Assembly (NCBI GenBank): GCA_006227785.1
Contig: SBFU01000333.1
Span: 1-8,634 of the forward strand
From: Burkholderiales bacterium
Lineage (GTDB): Bacteria > Pseudomonadota > Gammaproteobacteria > Burkholderiales > Burkholderiaceae_C
Direction of reading: 5' to 3'
DNA: 8,634 nt
Both the position numbers and the translations under genes were made by a program. Positions 1 through 8,634 of this stretch are shown here, piece after piece; the first letter of the stretch is position 1; each line of letters opens with the position of its first letter. The notes under the pieces are model-generated. The model ran no database searches and was not told the origin of the DNA. It worked only from the letters and a program-made list of their open reading frames with translations.

Positions 1-2892
<2,892 letters not shown>

Positions 2893-2901
2893 GCCTGATG
2901 G

Positions 2902-2937
2902 CAGCGCCTGAGCGCTGACTCCGTTCAGCGTGTGAAC
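2902..2937 (+). other. Chain of overlapping inverted repeats between rpoC and its terminator
   Basis: Three short perfect stems can form here. Stem A pairs CAGCGC (2902-2907) with GCGCTG (2912-2917). Stem B pairs CGCTGA (2913-2918) with TCAGCG (2925-2930). Stem C pairs GTTCA (2923-2927) with TGAAC (2933-2937). B excludes both A and C, and C shares its last three bases with the base of the extended terminator stem. This may be a 3'-end processing or stabilising structure for the rpoC mRNA, or chance in GC-rich DNA; stems of 5-6 bp are weak evidence. Confidence 0.3.
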
Positions 2938-2967
2938 GCCCCCGGTTGTCCGACCGGGGGCGTTTTT
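2935..2967 (+). terminator. Rho-independent terminator of the rpoC transcription unit
   Basis: A perfect 10-bp GC-rich stem pairs 2937-2946 (CGCCCCCGGT) with 2953-2962 (ACCGGGGGCG) around a 6-base loop. It extends to 12 bp with the flanking AA/TT and is followed by a run of five T at 2963-2967. It begins 42 bases after the rpoC stop. On the opposite strand the stem is not followed by a T run, so termination is expected only for + strand transcription. It separates the rpoB-rpoC unit from the lemA cluster. Confidence 0.9.
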
Positions 2968-2986
2968 CATGGTGGGTGCGCCCTGG

Positions 2987-3019
2987 TTCACAGACCGATG
3001 GCGGGGGGTGGGGTATATT
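2987..3019 (+). promoter_or_regulatory. Candidate promoter for the lemA cluster (weak)
   Basis: TATATT at 3014-3019 matches the sigma-70 -10 consensus at five of six positions and is one of the few AT-rich patches here. The best -35-like element is TTCACA at 2987-2992 (five of six matches to TTGACA). The spacer is 21 bases, longer than the usual 16-18, and contains a G-rich tract. CAGACC at 2991-2996 would give a 17-base spacer but matches poorly. The strong terminator just upstream implies the cluster needs its own promoter in this gap, but the exact site is uncertain. No sigma-32 pattern was recognised. Confidence 0.3.
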
Positions 3020-3073
3020 GCCAGCGCCCACCGGATGGGTGAGGCGGCGAACCGGGTCGTGGTCCCGGCTGGC

Positions 3074-3079
3074 AAGGAG
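3074..3079 (+). promoter_or_regulatory. Ribosome binding site of lemA
   Basis: AAGGAG lies 8 bases before the ATG at 3088 and fixes that start. It is the strongest Shine-Dalgarno sequence in the cluster; the M48 gene, rsmB and the DUF4390 gene have none that is convincing. Confidence 0.7.
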
Positions 3080-3087
3080 TGTGAGCA

Positions 3088-3681
3088 ATGTCCGTGACAA
3101 CGTGGGTCTGGCTGGCTGTGGCCGCGGTGGTGCTGTTCTGGGCGGTCGGCGTCTACAACCGGCTGGTCAGGCTGAAGAACGCGATTGCCAATGCGTTCGG
3201 GCAGATCGACGTGCAATTGCGCCGCCGCTACGACCTGATTCCCAATCTGGTGGAAGCCGCGCGCAAATACCTGGCGCACGAATCGCAGACCCTGGAGGCG
3301 GTGATTGCCGCGCGCAACCAGGCTCGCACAGCCGAACAGACGGCGGCAGGCAGCCCCCTCAATGCCGGCGCCCTGGGTGCGCTCATGGGAGCCGAGCAGG
3401 TGCTTGGTGGTGCGCTCGGACGGCTGTTCGCGGTGGCCGAGGCCTATCCGGATCTGAAGGCGGACCAGACCATCCGCGAGCTCAGCGAAGAGCTGTCAAG
3501 CACTGAGAACCGGGTCGGCTTCGCCCGTCAGGCCTACAACGACCACGTGCTCGAATTCAACGACGCCGCGGCCCAGTTCCCGGCCCTCATCGTGGCCCGC
3601 CTGTTCGGCTTCATGCCGCAGGCCATGCTGGATTCGACCACCAGCGAAGAGCAGCGCGAGACCTTGCGCATCCAGCTCTGA
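3088..3681 (+). CDS. lemA: LemA family membrane-anchored protein
   Basis: This 197-residue protein has the usual LemA layout and length. A single N-terminal hydrophobic segment lies at about residues 5-22, followed at once by YNRLVRLKN (23-31) and the conserved block QIDVQLRRRYDLIPNLV (39-55). The rest is an alpha-helical domain with YPDLKA (120-125) and the family signature around ELSSTENRVGFARQAYND (135-152). LemA proteins are widespread, membrane-anchored helical proteins with no established biochemical activity; they are often encoded beside M48 metalloproteases. Here the M48 gene starts 29 bases downstream, so a functional pairing at the inner membrane is a reasonable inference. The ATG start is supported by AAGGAG 8 bases upstream. 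It is probably the first gene of the cluster. The family call is firm; the molecular role is not known. Confidence 0.93.
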   Translation: MSVTTWVWLAVAAVVLFWAVGVYNRLVRLKNAIANAFGQIDVQLRRRYDLIPNLVEAARKYLAHESQTLEAVIAARNQARTAEQTAAGSPLNAGALGALMGAEQVLGGALGRLFAVAEAYPDLKADQTIRELSEELSSTENRVGFARQAYNDHVLEFNDAAAQFPALIVARLFGFMPQAMLDSTTSEEQRETLRIQL

Positions 3682-3710
3682 CGCACCTCTGAGCCGGACC
3701 CCGTCGAGTC

Positions 3711-4802
3711 GTGCGCTTCTTCGAGTTCCAGCGCGATGCGCGTGGCGAAACCCGGCGGCTGCTCTGGCTGTTCACCCTGACAGTGGCCCTGCTGGTGGTG
3801 GCGGTCAACCTGGCCCTGGCGCTGGCCTGGGGCCTGACCTGGGCCTTCTGGGTGCCAGGCGACTTCAGCCTGCCGCGGCACTTTGTGGTGGTGAACACCA
3901 GTGTCACCCTGCTGTTTGTGCTGGGCGGGTGGTGGGTGGAGACCACCCGGCTGTCCGATGGCGGCGGTGTGCGGCTGGCCGAGCAGATGGGTGCCCGCGA
4001 GGCCCGCCCCTCCGGCAACCTGGACGAGCAGCGCTTTGTCAACATCGTCCACGAGATGGCGATCGCCTCCGGGCTCAAACGCCCGACGCCGATGGTGGTG
4101 GCGAGGGACGCCGGCATCAATGCCTTCGCCACCGGATGGAACGAGGACGATGCGGTGGTGGCCGTCACCCAGGGCGCGCTGGACCACCTCACGCGCGAGG
4201 AGTTGCAGGGGCTGGTCGCACATGAGTTCAGCCACATCGGCGAGGGCGACACCCGGCTGAACATGCGCCTGGCCGGCATGGTGTTCGGTCTGGAGATGAT
4301 TTACCGCATGGGCCATACCCTGTTCGAACCCGACGAACGGGACCGGCGGATGGTGGCCGCGTTGATCGGCCTGGCCATCATGGCGGCGGGCTGGCTGGGC
4401 TGGCTGGCCGGTCACGCGCTGCAGGCCGCCGTTTCGCGCCAGCGCGAATACCTGGCCGATGCGCGTGCGGTGCAGTGGACCCGCAGCCGGGATGGCCTGG
4501 GGGGTGTGCTGCGCAAGGTCATGACACAGCACCGGGCCGGGGTGGTCCCCCGCCAGGTCGGATCGACCATGCAGCACATGCTGCTGGTGGGCAACGAACC
4601 GGGCGCCGTCGCCCACTGGCTCGACTCACACCCGACCCTGGAGCAGCGCGTGCGACGGATCTATGGACGAGTTCTGGGACCCCTGCCGCTGGAACGCCCG
4701 CAAGAGGCTGCCGACCCGCCAGCGAACAAGGAGGACGTGGCCCGCGGGGCCGGCGACAATAGTGCCCGACAGCCCGATGCACCGGGCTGGACGCTGAGCT
4801 GA
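3711..4802 (+). CDS. M48 family zinc metalloprotease, integral membrane (HtpX-like)
   Basis: This is a predicted inner-membrane zinc endopeptidase of 363 residues. Two hydrophobic segments lie at about 17-47 and 58-75, and a third at about 214-237. The zinc motif HEFSH is at 171-175 (H171 and H175 ligands, E172 the general base), and the third ligand is probably E246 in SRQREYLADA. The C-terminal HPTLEQRV motif (from H307) is typical of M48 enzymes. Related M48 proteins cleave or degrade misfolded membrane proteins. The GTG start has no clear Shine-Dalgarno sequence, but the resulting N-terminus, MRFFEFQ, resembles the family's usual MxFFEHQ-type start, which supports it. The gene lies 29 bases after lemA and ends 18 bases before rsmB. 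The last 40 or so residues (from about 320) are a Pro/Ala/Asp-rich tail beyond the catalytic domain. It is longer than classical HtpX (about 290 residues), so the symbol htpX is not assigned. Confidence 0.93.
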   Translation: MRFFEFQRDARGETRRLLWLFTLTVALLVVAVNLALALAWGLTWAFWVPGDFSLPRHFVVVNTSVTLLFVLGGWWVETTRLSDGGGVRLAEQMGAREARPSGNLDEQRFVNIVHEMAIASGLKRPTPMVVARDAGINAFATGWNEDDAVVAVTQGALDHLTREELQGLVAHEFSHIGEGDTRLNMRLAGMVFGLEMIYRMGHTLFEPDERDRRMVAALIGLAIMAAGWLGWLAGHALQAAVSRQREYLADARAVQWTRSRDGLGGVLRKVMTQHRAGVVPRQVGSTMQHMLLVGNEPGAVAHWLDSHPTLEQRVRRIYGRVLGPLPLERPQEAADPPANKEDVARGAGDNSARQPDAPGWTLS

Positions 4803-4820
4803 CACCGCCTGCCTCCTTCC

Positions 4821-6203
4821 TTGCCGACCTCTTCCAGCCCGACCCCCACACCGCACCGCAGTCCGCCGCTGTCCGAGCAACTGCAACGCGTGGCCGCCTG
4901 CGTGCAGGCGGTCGAGCAGGGGCGCTCGCTCACCGACAGCCTGGCCGCACTGGACCCATTCTGGCGTCCCGGGGTCCAGGCCCTGAGTTTCGAGGTGCTG
5001 CGTCAGCTTGGCCTGGCGCGTGCCCTGCTGTCCGAACTGGCGCCCAGGCGCCCCGACCCCGCGGTGCGTGCGCTGCTGCAGACCGCCCTGGCCTTGCTGC
5101 AGCCCCCGACCGCGAACGATGAACGGCCATCGGATGCCGACATCCAGCACCCCCGTTACAACGCCCATACCCTGGTGAACCAGACCGTCGAGGCGGCCAA
5201 GCACCAGCGTGCCACCCAGCGCCAGGCCCCGTTCATCAACGCCTGCCTGCGTCGCTATCTGCGCGAATCGGAGGCCTTGCTGGAACAGGTCCGGGACATC
5301 CCTGAAGCGCGCTGGAACCACCCGCGCTGGTGGGTCGAACGCCTGCAGCGGGACCATCCGGCACACTGGCAGGACATCCTGATGGCCAGCAACCGTCCGG
5401 GTCCGATGGCCCTGCGGGTCAACCGGCGCCACCTGGAGCGGGATGCCTATGCCGAGCGCCTGCGTCAGGCGGGCATGGCCAGCCATCCGTTCGCTGAAGA
5501 CGGGCTGGTGCTGGACCGCCCCCAGCCGGTGGACCGTCTGCCGGGCTTCGCCCAGGGCGATTGCTCGGTGCAGGATGCGGCAGCCCAGATGGCCGCACCG
5601 CTGCTGCTGCAAGATCTGACCGTGCCGGGTCGGCCGCGCGTGCTGGACGCCTGTGCCGCGCCCGGCGGCAAGACGGCTCACCTGCTGGAGCGGGCCGATC
5701 TGGATCTGCTGGCACTGGATGTGGATGCGACGCGCTGCGAGCGCATCACCGACAACCTGCGCCGCCTGGGCCTGCAGGGGCGGGTGGTTTGTGCCGATGC
5801 CGGGCAACCCCCCCATTGGTGGGACGGTCGCCAGTTCGATGCCATTTTGCTGGACGCACCGTGCACGGCTTCCGGCATCGTGCGCCGCCACCCCGATGTG
5901 CGCTGGCTGCGCCGTCCGGGAGATGTCGAACAGTTGGCCCGCGTGCAGGCTGGCCTGCTGGAGGCCCTCTGGCCACTGCTGCGCCCTGGCGGACGGCTGG
6001 TGTATGCCACGTGTTCGGTTTTCCGTGCGGAAGGCGAAGAGCAGGTGCAGGCGTTTCTGGCGCGCCACACTGAAGCGGCCCGCAAGCCCGCTGTGGGGCA
6101 TCTGCGGCCCGGAATGGGCATCGCCGGCCATCAGTTCAACGACAATGTGCCGGGTGGGCACGACGGTTTCTACTACGCACGCATCGACAAGGCCGGTTCC
6201 TGA
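4821..6203 (+). CDS. rsmB: 16S rRNA (cytosine-967-C5)-methyltransferase RsmB
   Basis: RsmB (Sun/Fmu) makes m5C967 in 16S rRNA, using S-adenosylmethionine, in the cytoplasm. The N-terminal part (about 15-150) corresponds to the NusB-like RNA-binding domain, with AVEQGRSL and APFINACLRRYL. The C-terminal part is the Rossmann methyltransferase domain: SAM-binding motif LDACAAPGGK at 275-284, motif IV LDAPCTASG with C348, and motif VI YATCS with C398. Two cysteines in motifs IV and VI are the hallmark of m5C RNA methyltransferases, with the motif VI Cys the nucleophile. The FYYARI end matches the family. Its 460 residues are slightly longer than E. coli RsmB (429). The frame is bounded by the M48 stop at 4800-4802, so the start is the TTG at 4821 (or CTG at 4809). 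A later GTG at 4890 would remove residues that still align with the family. No Shine-Dalgarno is visible; translational coupling to the M48 gene is likely. Confidence 0.95.
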   Translation: MPTSSSPTPTPHRSPPLSEQLQRVAACVQAVEQGRSLTDSLAALDPFWRPGVQALSFEVLRQLGLARALLSELAPRRPDPAVRALLQTALALLQPPTANDERPSDADIQHPRYNAHTLVNQTVEAAKHQRATQRQAPFINACLRRYLRESEALLEQVRDIPEARWNHPRWWVERLQRDHPAHWQDILMASNRPGPMALRVNRRHLERDAYAERLRQAGMASHPFAEDGLVLDRPQPVDRLPGFAQGDCSVQDAAAQMAAPLLLQDLTVPGRPRVLDACAAPGGKTAHLLERADLDLLALDVDATRCERITDNLRRLGLQGRVVCADAGQPPHWWDGRQFDAILLDAPCTASGIVRRHPDVRWLRRPGDVEQLARVQAGLLEALWPLLRPGGRLVYATCSVFRAEGEEQVQAFLARHTEAARKPAVGHLRPGMGIAGHQFNDNVPGGHDGFYYARIDKAGS

Positions 6204-6240
6204 GCCCACGGCCGGATGGCTTCTTGCCGGCGTTCGTGCA

Positions 6241-6969
6241 ATGGCCAGGGCCGGCTGGCGGCTGGTCCTGCTGGGACTGCTGTGTTGGGGTCTGGCCGGA
6301 TGGGCCAGTGCCAATCAGCCGCAGGTGCTGCGCGAACAGCTGCAGCGCGCTCCCGATGGCCTCTACCTCACCGTCCGGCTCGATCTGGCGCCATCGCGCA
6401 CCGTGGAGGACGTGCTGGTGCGGGGGGTTCCCCTGTATTTTGTCTGGCAGGCAGATGTCTACCGGCAACGCTGGTACTGGACCGATCGGCGCGTGGCCAC
6501 CGTGCAGCGCACCCTGCGCCTGGCCTACCAGCCCCTGACCCGTCGCTGGCGCCTGAGCCTGGCCACCAGCCCCGCCGGCGGCGGTGGTGGCGCCGGCCTG
6601 CAATACGCCTTGCACCAGAACTTCGACAGTCTGGCCGATGCCCTGGCCGTGATTGGCCGGGCCACCCGCTGGCGCCTGGCCGGACCGGAGGAGATCGAGG
6701 CCGACGCCCGCCATCGGGTCGAATGGCGCATGCAGCTGGACCTGACGCTGTTGCCCAGACCGTTCCAGATCGGTGTGGCCAATCAGCCGGCATGGGACAT
6801 CGAGGTCACGCGGCGCTTGCGTGTGCCGGATGCCGTGGAGGAGCTTCCTGCCCTTGAGCCGGTGTCCGCTGGTGTGTCGGCGCCGGCGGGGCGCGAAGTC
6901 GATGCTGGCCTGATCGAACCGGACAGCAGGGCCGCGCCAGGGGTCGATGACAGCCTCCGCAAGGAATGA
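6241..6969 (+). CDS. DUF4390 domain-containing protein, secreted/periplasmic
   Basis: This 242-residue protein of unknown function has a clear Sec signal peptide: positive start MARAGWR, hydrophobic core at about 8-21, and ASA/NQ cleavage site after residue 24. The mature part is rich in aromatic and Arg residues (YFVWQADVYRQRWYW, LRLAYQPLTRRWRLSL) and contains NFDSLADALAVI and LPRPFQIG (171-178), which match DUF4390 proteins as known from betaproteobacteria. A five-glycine run at 112-116 looks like a loop. From about 197 the sequence becomes an acidic, Pro/Ala-rich tail that is probably disordered. The same frame is open far back into rsmB, but ATG 6241 is the only start that gives a signal peptide. 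No Shine-Dalgarno is visible. It lies 37 bases after rsmB and upstream of an NtrY-like sensor kinase, so a role in sensing at the envelope is possible but unproven. Confidence 0.88.
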   Translation: MARAGWRLVLLGLLCWGLAGWASANQPQVLREQLQRAPDGLYLTVRLDLAPSRTVEDVLVRGVPLYFVWQADVYRQRWYWTDRRVATVQRTLRLAYQPLTRRWRLSLATSPAGGGGGAGLQYALHQNFDSLADALAVIGRATRWRLAGPEEIEADARHRVEWRMQLDLTLLPRPFQIGVANQPAWDIEVTRRLRVPDAVEELPALEPVSAGVSAPAGREVDAGLIEPDSRAAPGVDDSLRKE

Positions 6970-6971
6970 GC

Positions 6972-7040
6972 ATGGACCCCGTGCAGCCGCTTTCACGACG
7001 CCATGTCCTGCATCGGGGCATCCGGGAGGGGCTGCGGTGA
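6972..7040 (+). CDS. Possible 22-codon leader ORF overlapping the kinase start
   Basis: An ATG at 6972 opens a 22-codon frame beginning MDPVQPLSRR and ending in TGA at 7038-7040. AAGGA at 6961-6965, inside the last codons of the DUF4390 gene, sits 6 bases before this ATG, a good Shine-Dalgarno arrangement. The stop overlaps the GTG of the downstream kinase (GTGA at 7037-7040), the classic layout for translational coupling. The peptide is basic (six Arg, three of them in its last seven residues) and has no recognisable domain. It is too short for coding statistics to decide, so it could be chance; the pairing of a good ribosome binding site with an exact stop/start overlap is the reason to list it. 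Confidence 0.3.
   Translation: MDPVQPLSRRHVLHRGIREGLR
7024..7031 (+). promoter_or_regulatory. Ribosome binding site of the NtrY-like kinase
   Basis: The purine tract GGGAGGGG ends 5 bases before the GTG at 7037; its core GGAGG (7025-7029) is 7 bases away. No other ATG, GTG or TTG occurs in this frame between the DUF4390 stop and 7037, so it decides the kinase start. The tract also lies inside the possible leader ORF, so ribosomes translating that ORF would uncover or cover this site. Confidence 0.65.
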
Positions 7041-8634
7041 GCACACCCGAGCGGCGCTGGCCCGAAACCGGCCCCGGACGGCTGGAGCCACCACGGCGCG
7101 GCGCCCGCGCCACCCAGTGGGCGGTGGTGGCGGCCCTGGTCTTCACGACCGGGGTTGCCATGGTGCTGCTGTTCCTGCTGACCGTGGCCACACGCAACCG
7201 GGCACTCTACGAGGCCAACTTCGGCTGGCTGGTGGCGGTCAACATCACAGTGGCCACCCTGCTGGCCCTGGGGCTGCTGTGGATGGTGGTCAAGCTGGTG
7301 CTGCGCTTTCGAAAAGGGAAGTTCGGCAGCCGGCTGCTGGTCAAGCTGGCGGCCATCATCGGCCTGGTGGGGGTGCTGCCCGGTCTGCTGATCTACACCG
7401 TGTCCTACCAGTTTGTCTCCCGATCGATCGAGAGCTGGTTTGACGTGCGGGTCGAGTCCGCGTTGACGGCCGGCCTGAACCTCGGACGGACCGCCCTGGA
7501 TACGCTCACCGCCGACCTCTCGGGCAAGACCCGGGCGGCGGCCGATGCCCTGGCCCGGGTGTCGGACGCGTCGGCGGTGCTGGCGCTGGAACGTGTCCGT
7601 GAGCAGCTGGGGGCCTCGGACCTGGTGTTGTGGAGCGCGGGTGGCCAGGCACTCGGCAGTTCGGGCATGTCCCGGTTCGAGCTGGTGCCGCAGCGCCCTT
7701 CGCTGGCGCAGTTGCGCCAGGTCCGGATTGCCCGGGTCATCGCGCAGATCGAAGGCCTGGAGGAGGGCAGTGACGGCGAGCTGGAGGCCATCATCGCGGC
7801 CGGGGGGGCGAACATCAAGGTGCTGGCTCTGGTCCGGGCGCCCGGGCTGGGTCTGAGTGCAGAGCCGCGCTTTCTGCAGGTGTCGGTGCCCTTGCCCGCC
7901 GCCCTGGTGGCCGACGCGCTGGCGGTGCAAGTCGCCAACCGCGAATACCAGGAACGGGCCCTGGCCCGGGAAGGCCTGCGCCGCATGTACATCGGCACGC
8001 TGACCCTGGCGCTGTTCCTGGCGGTGTTCGGTGCGGTGCTGCTGGCTGTGTTGCTGGGCAACCAGCTGGTGCGCCCGCTGCTGGTGCTGGCCGAAGGCAT
8101 GCGCGAGGTGGCGGCGGGCAATCTGTCGCCCAAGCCGGCCATGACCTCACGTGACGAACTGGCGGGCCTCACGCGCACCTTCGCCCGCATGACCCAGGAC
8201 CTGGCCGATGCGCGCCAGGCGGTGCAGCACAGCATGGCCGAGGTGGATGCCGCGCGCGACAACCTGCAGACCATTCTGGACAACCTGACCGCCGGTGTGG
8301 TGGTGCTCGATGAAGCCGGCCGCATGCTCAGCGTCAACCCGGGCGCCACCCGCGTGTTGCGCCGTCCCATGGCACAGCACCTGGGACATCCGCTGTCGCT
8401 TGTGCCTGGCCTGGAGGCGTTCGCTCAAGGGGTCCAGTCCCAGTTCGAGCGTTTCCTCGCCGACCGCAATCCGCAGGATGGCGGCCACTGGCAGCAGTCC
8501 TTCGAGCTGGACGGTGGCGCCAGCAACGGACCGTTCGACCAGGGCATCACCCTCATTGCCCGGGGTGCGCTGCTGCCGAACCAGGCCCGCCTGCTGGTGT
8601 TCGACGACGTGTCGGACATGGTCTCGGCCCAGCG
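7037..8634 (+). CDS. ntrY: NtrY-like membrane sensor histidine kinase (3'-truncated by window edge)
   Basis: This is the N-terminal 532 residues of a two-component sensor kinase of the NtrY type. Hydrophobic segments lie at about 27-50, 64-89, 100-123 and 317-342. The stretch around residues 97-144 (KLAAIIGLVGVLPGLLIY, then SRSIESWFDVRVESAL) is the characteristic NtrY signature. Residues of about 124-316 form a large extracytoplasmic sensor domain between the third and fourth segments. A HAMP linker follows (VRPLLVLAEGMREVAAGNL, to about 395), then a PAS domain from about 408 (LQTILDNLTAGVVVLDEAGR). The DHp domain with the phospho-accepting His and the ATP-binding domain lie beyond the window, so catalytic competence cannot be judged. 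The GTG start is backed by GGGAGGGG. NtrY kinases of proteobacteria act with the regulator NtrX and have been linked to nitrogen or redox control; the ligand here is unknown. The ntrX partner is expected next. Confidence 0.92.
   Translation, partial: MSTPERRWPETGPGRLEPPRRGARATQWAVVAALVFTTGVAMVLLFLLTVATRNRALYEANFGWLVAVNITVATLLALGLLWMVVKLVLRFRKGKFGSRLLVKLAAIIGLVGVLPGLLIYTVSYQFVSRSIESWFDVRVESALTAGLNLGRTALDTLTADLSGKTRAAADALARVSDASAVLALERVREQLGASDLVLWSAGGQALGSSGMSRFELVPQRPSLAQLRQVRIARVIAQIEGLEEGSDGELEAIIAAGGANIKVLALVRAPGLGLSAEPRFLQVSVPLPAALVADALAVQVANREYQERALAREGLRRMYIGTLTLALFLAVFGAVLLAVLLGNQLVRPLLVLAEGMREVAAGNLSPKPAMTSRDELAGLTRTFARMTQDLADARQAVQHSMAEVDAARDNLQTILDNLTAGVVVLDEAGRMLSVNPGATRVLRRPMAQHLGHPLSLVPGLEAFAQGVQSQFERFLADRNPQDGGHWQQSFELDGGASNGPFDQGITLIARGALLPNQARLLVFDDVSDMVSAQ

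Noticed and set aside
2946..3506. 186-codon + strand frame starting in the terminator region and overlapping lemA
   Set aside because: It begins inside the terminator hairpin and overlaps lemA in another frame. It has no family match and no Shine-Dalgarno.
3534..4616. 360-codon open frame on the - strand opposite the M48 protease
   Set aside because: It is antisense to a gene with an intact HEFSH motif. The translation is His/Gln-rich without any known family pattern.
6211..6231. GCCGG/CCGGC inverted repeat between rsmB and the DUF4390 gene as a terminator
   Set aside because: The stem is only 5 bp with an 11-base loop and no T run follows, so it is not a convincing terminator.
5653..6240. 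Upstream extension of the DUF4390 frame into rsmB, giving a 438-codon frame
   Set aside because: The extension overlaps the rsmB catalytic domain out of frame, reads as Cys/Trp/Arg-rich noise, and would bury the signal peptide. ATG 6241 is the better start.
4626..6314. 562-codon open frame on the - strand across the M48 3' end, rsmB and the DUF4390 start
   Set aside because: It is the antisense shadow of rsmB in GC-rich DNA. Its translation is low-complexity (Gln, Gly, His, Arg rich) with no recognisable domain, while the + strand has complete RsmB motifs.
7003..7443. 146-codon + strand frame overlapping the kinase N-terminus
   Set aside because: It is Gly/Ala/Arg-rich and out of frame with the membrane segments and NtrY signature encoded from 7037.
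6136..8370. Long - strand frames (6136-7197, 6806-7930, 7405-8370) opposite the DUF4390 and kinase genes
   Set aside because: They are composition-driven shadows; the + strand encodes a signal-peptide protein and an NtrY-type kinase with ordered domains.

Overview
The window is GC-rich and densely coding, entirely on the + strand. Protein content points to a betaproteobacterium, most likely of the order Burkholderiales: the rpoC product, the DUF4390 protein and the NtrY-type kinase, and the order rsmB - DUF4390 - ntrY-like, all fit that group. The genus cannot be named from this sequence alone.

Region 1 (1-2892) is the 3' two thirds of rpoC, the RNA polymerase beta' subunit. It begins just before the catalytic Mg-binding NADFDGD motif and runs to the natural stop. 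Region 2 (2893-3087) is the only sizeable intergenic stretch, 195 bases. It holds a chain of small overlapping inverted repeats, a strong intrinsic terminator closing the rpoC transcription unit, a weak candidate promoter and a good ribosome binding site for the next gene.

Region 3 (3088-8634) is a tightly packed run that looks like one transcription unit: lemA, an M48-family membrane zinc metalloprotease (HtpX-like), rsmB (16S rRNA m5C967 methyltransferase), a secreted DUF4390 protein, and a membrane sensor histidine kinase of the NtrY type that runs off the right edge. The gaps are 29, 18, 37 and 67 bases and none contains a visible terminator. A possible 22-codon leader ORF fills the last gap and overlaps the GTG start of the kinase.

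In terms of function, LemA and the M48 protease are likely to act together in envelope protein quality control. RsmB is a ribosome-maturation enzyme. The DUF4390 protein and the NtrY-like kinase may form an envelope-sensing module, with the partner response regulator expected just beyond the window. No tRNA, rRNA, mobile element, CRISPR array or phage gene was seen. The most interesting points are the possible leader ORF coupled to the kinase, the secreted DUF4390 protein next to a kinase with a large extracytoplasmic domain, and the alternative hairpins before the rpoC terminator. No clearly new system was found.
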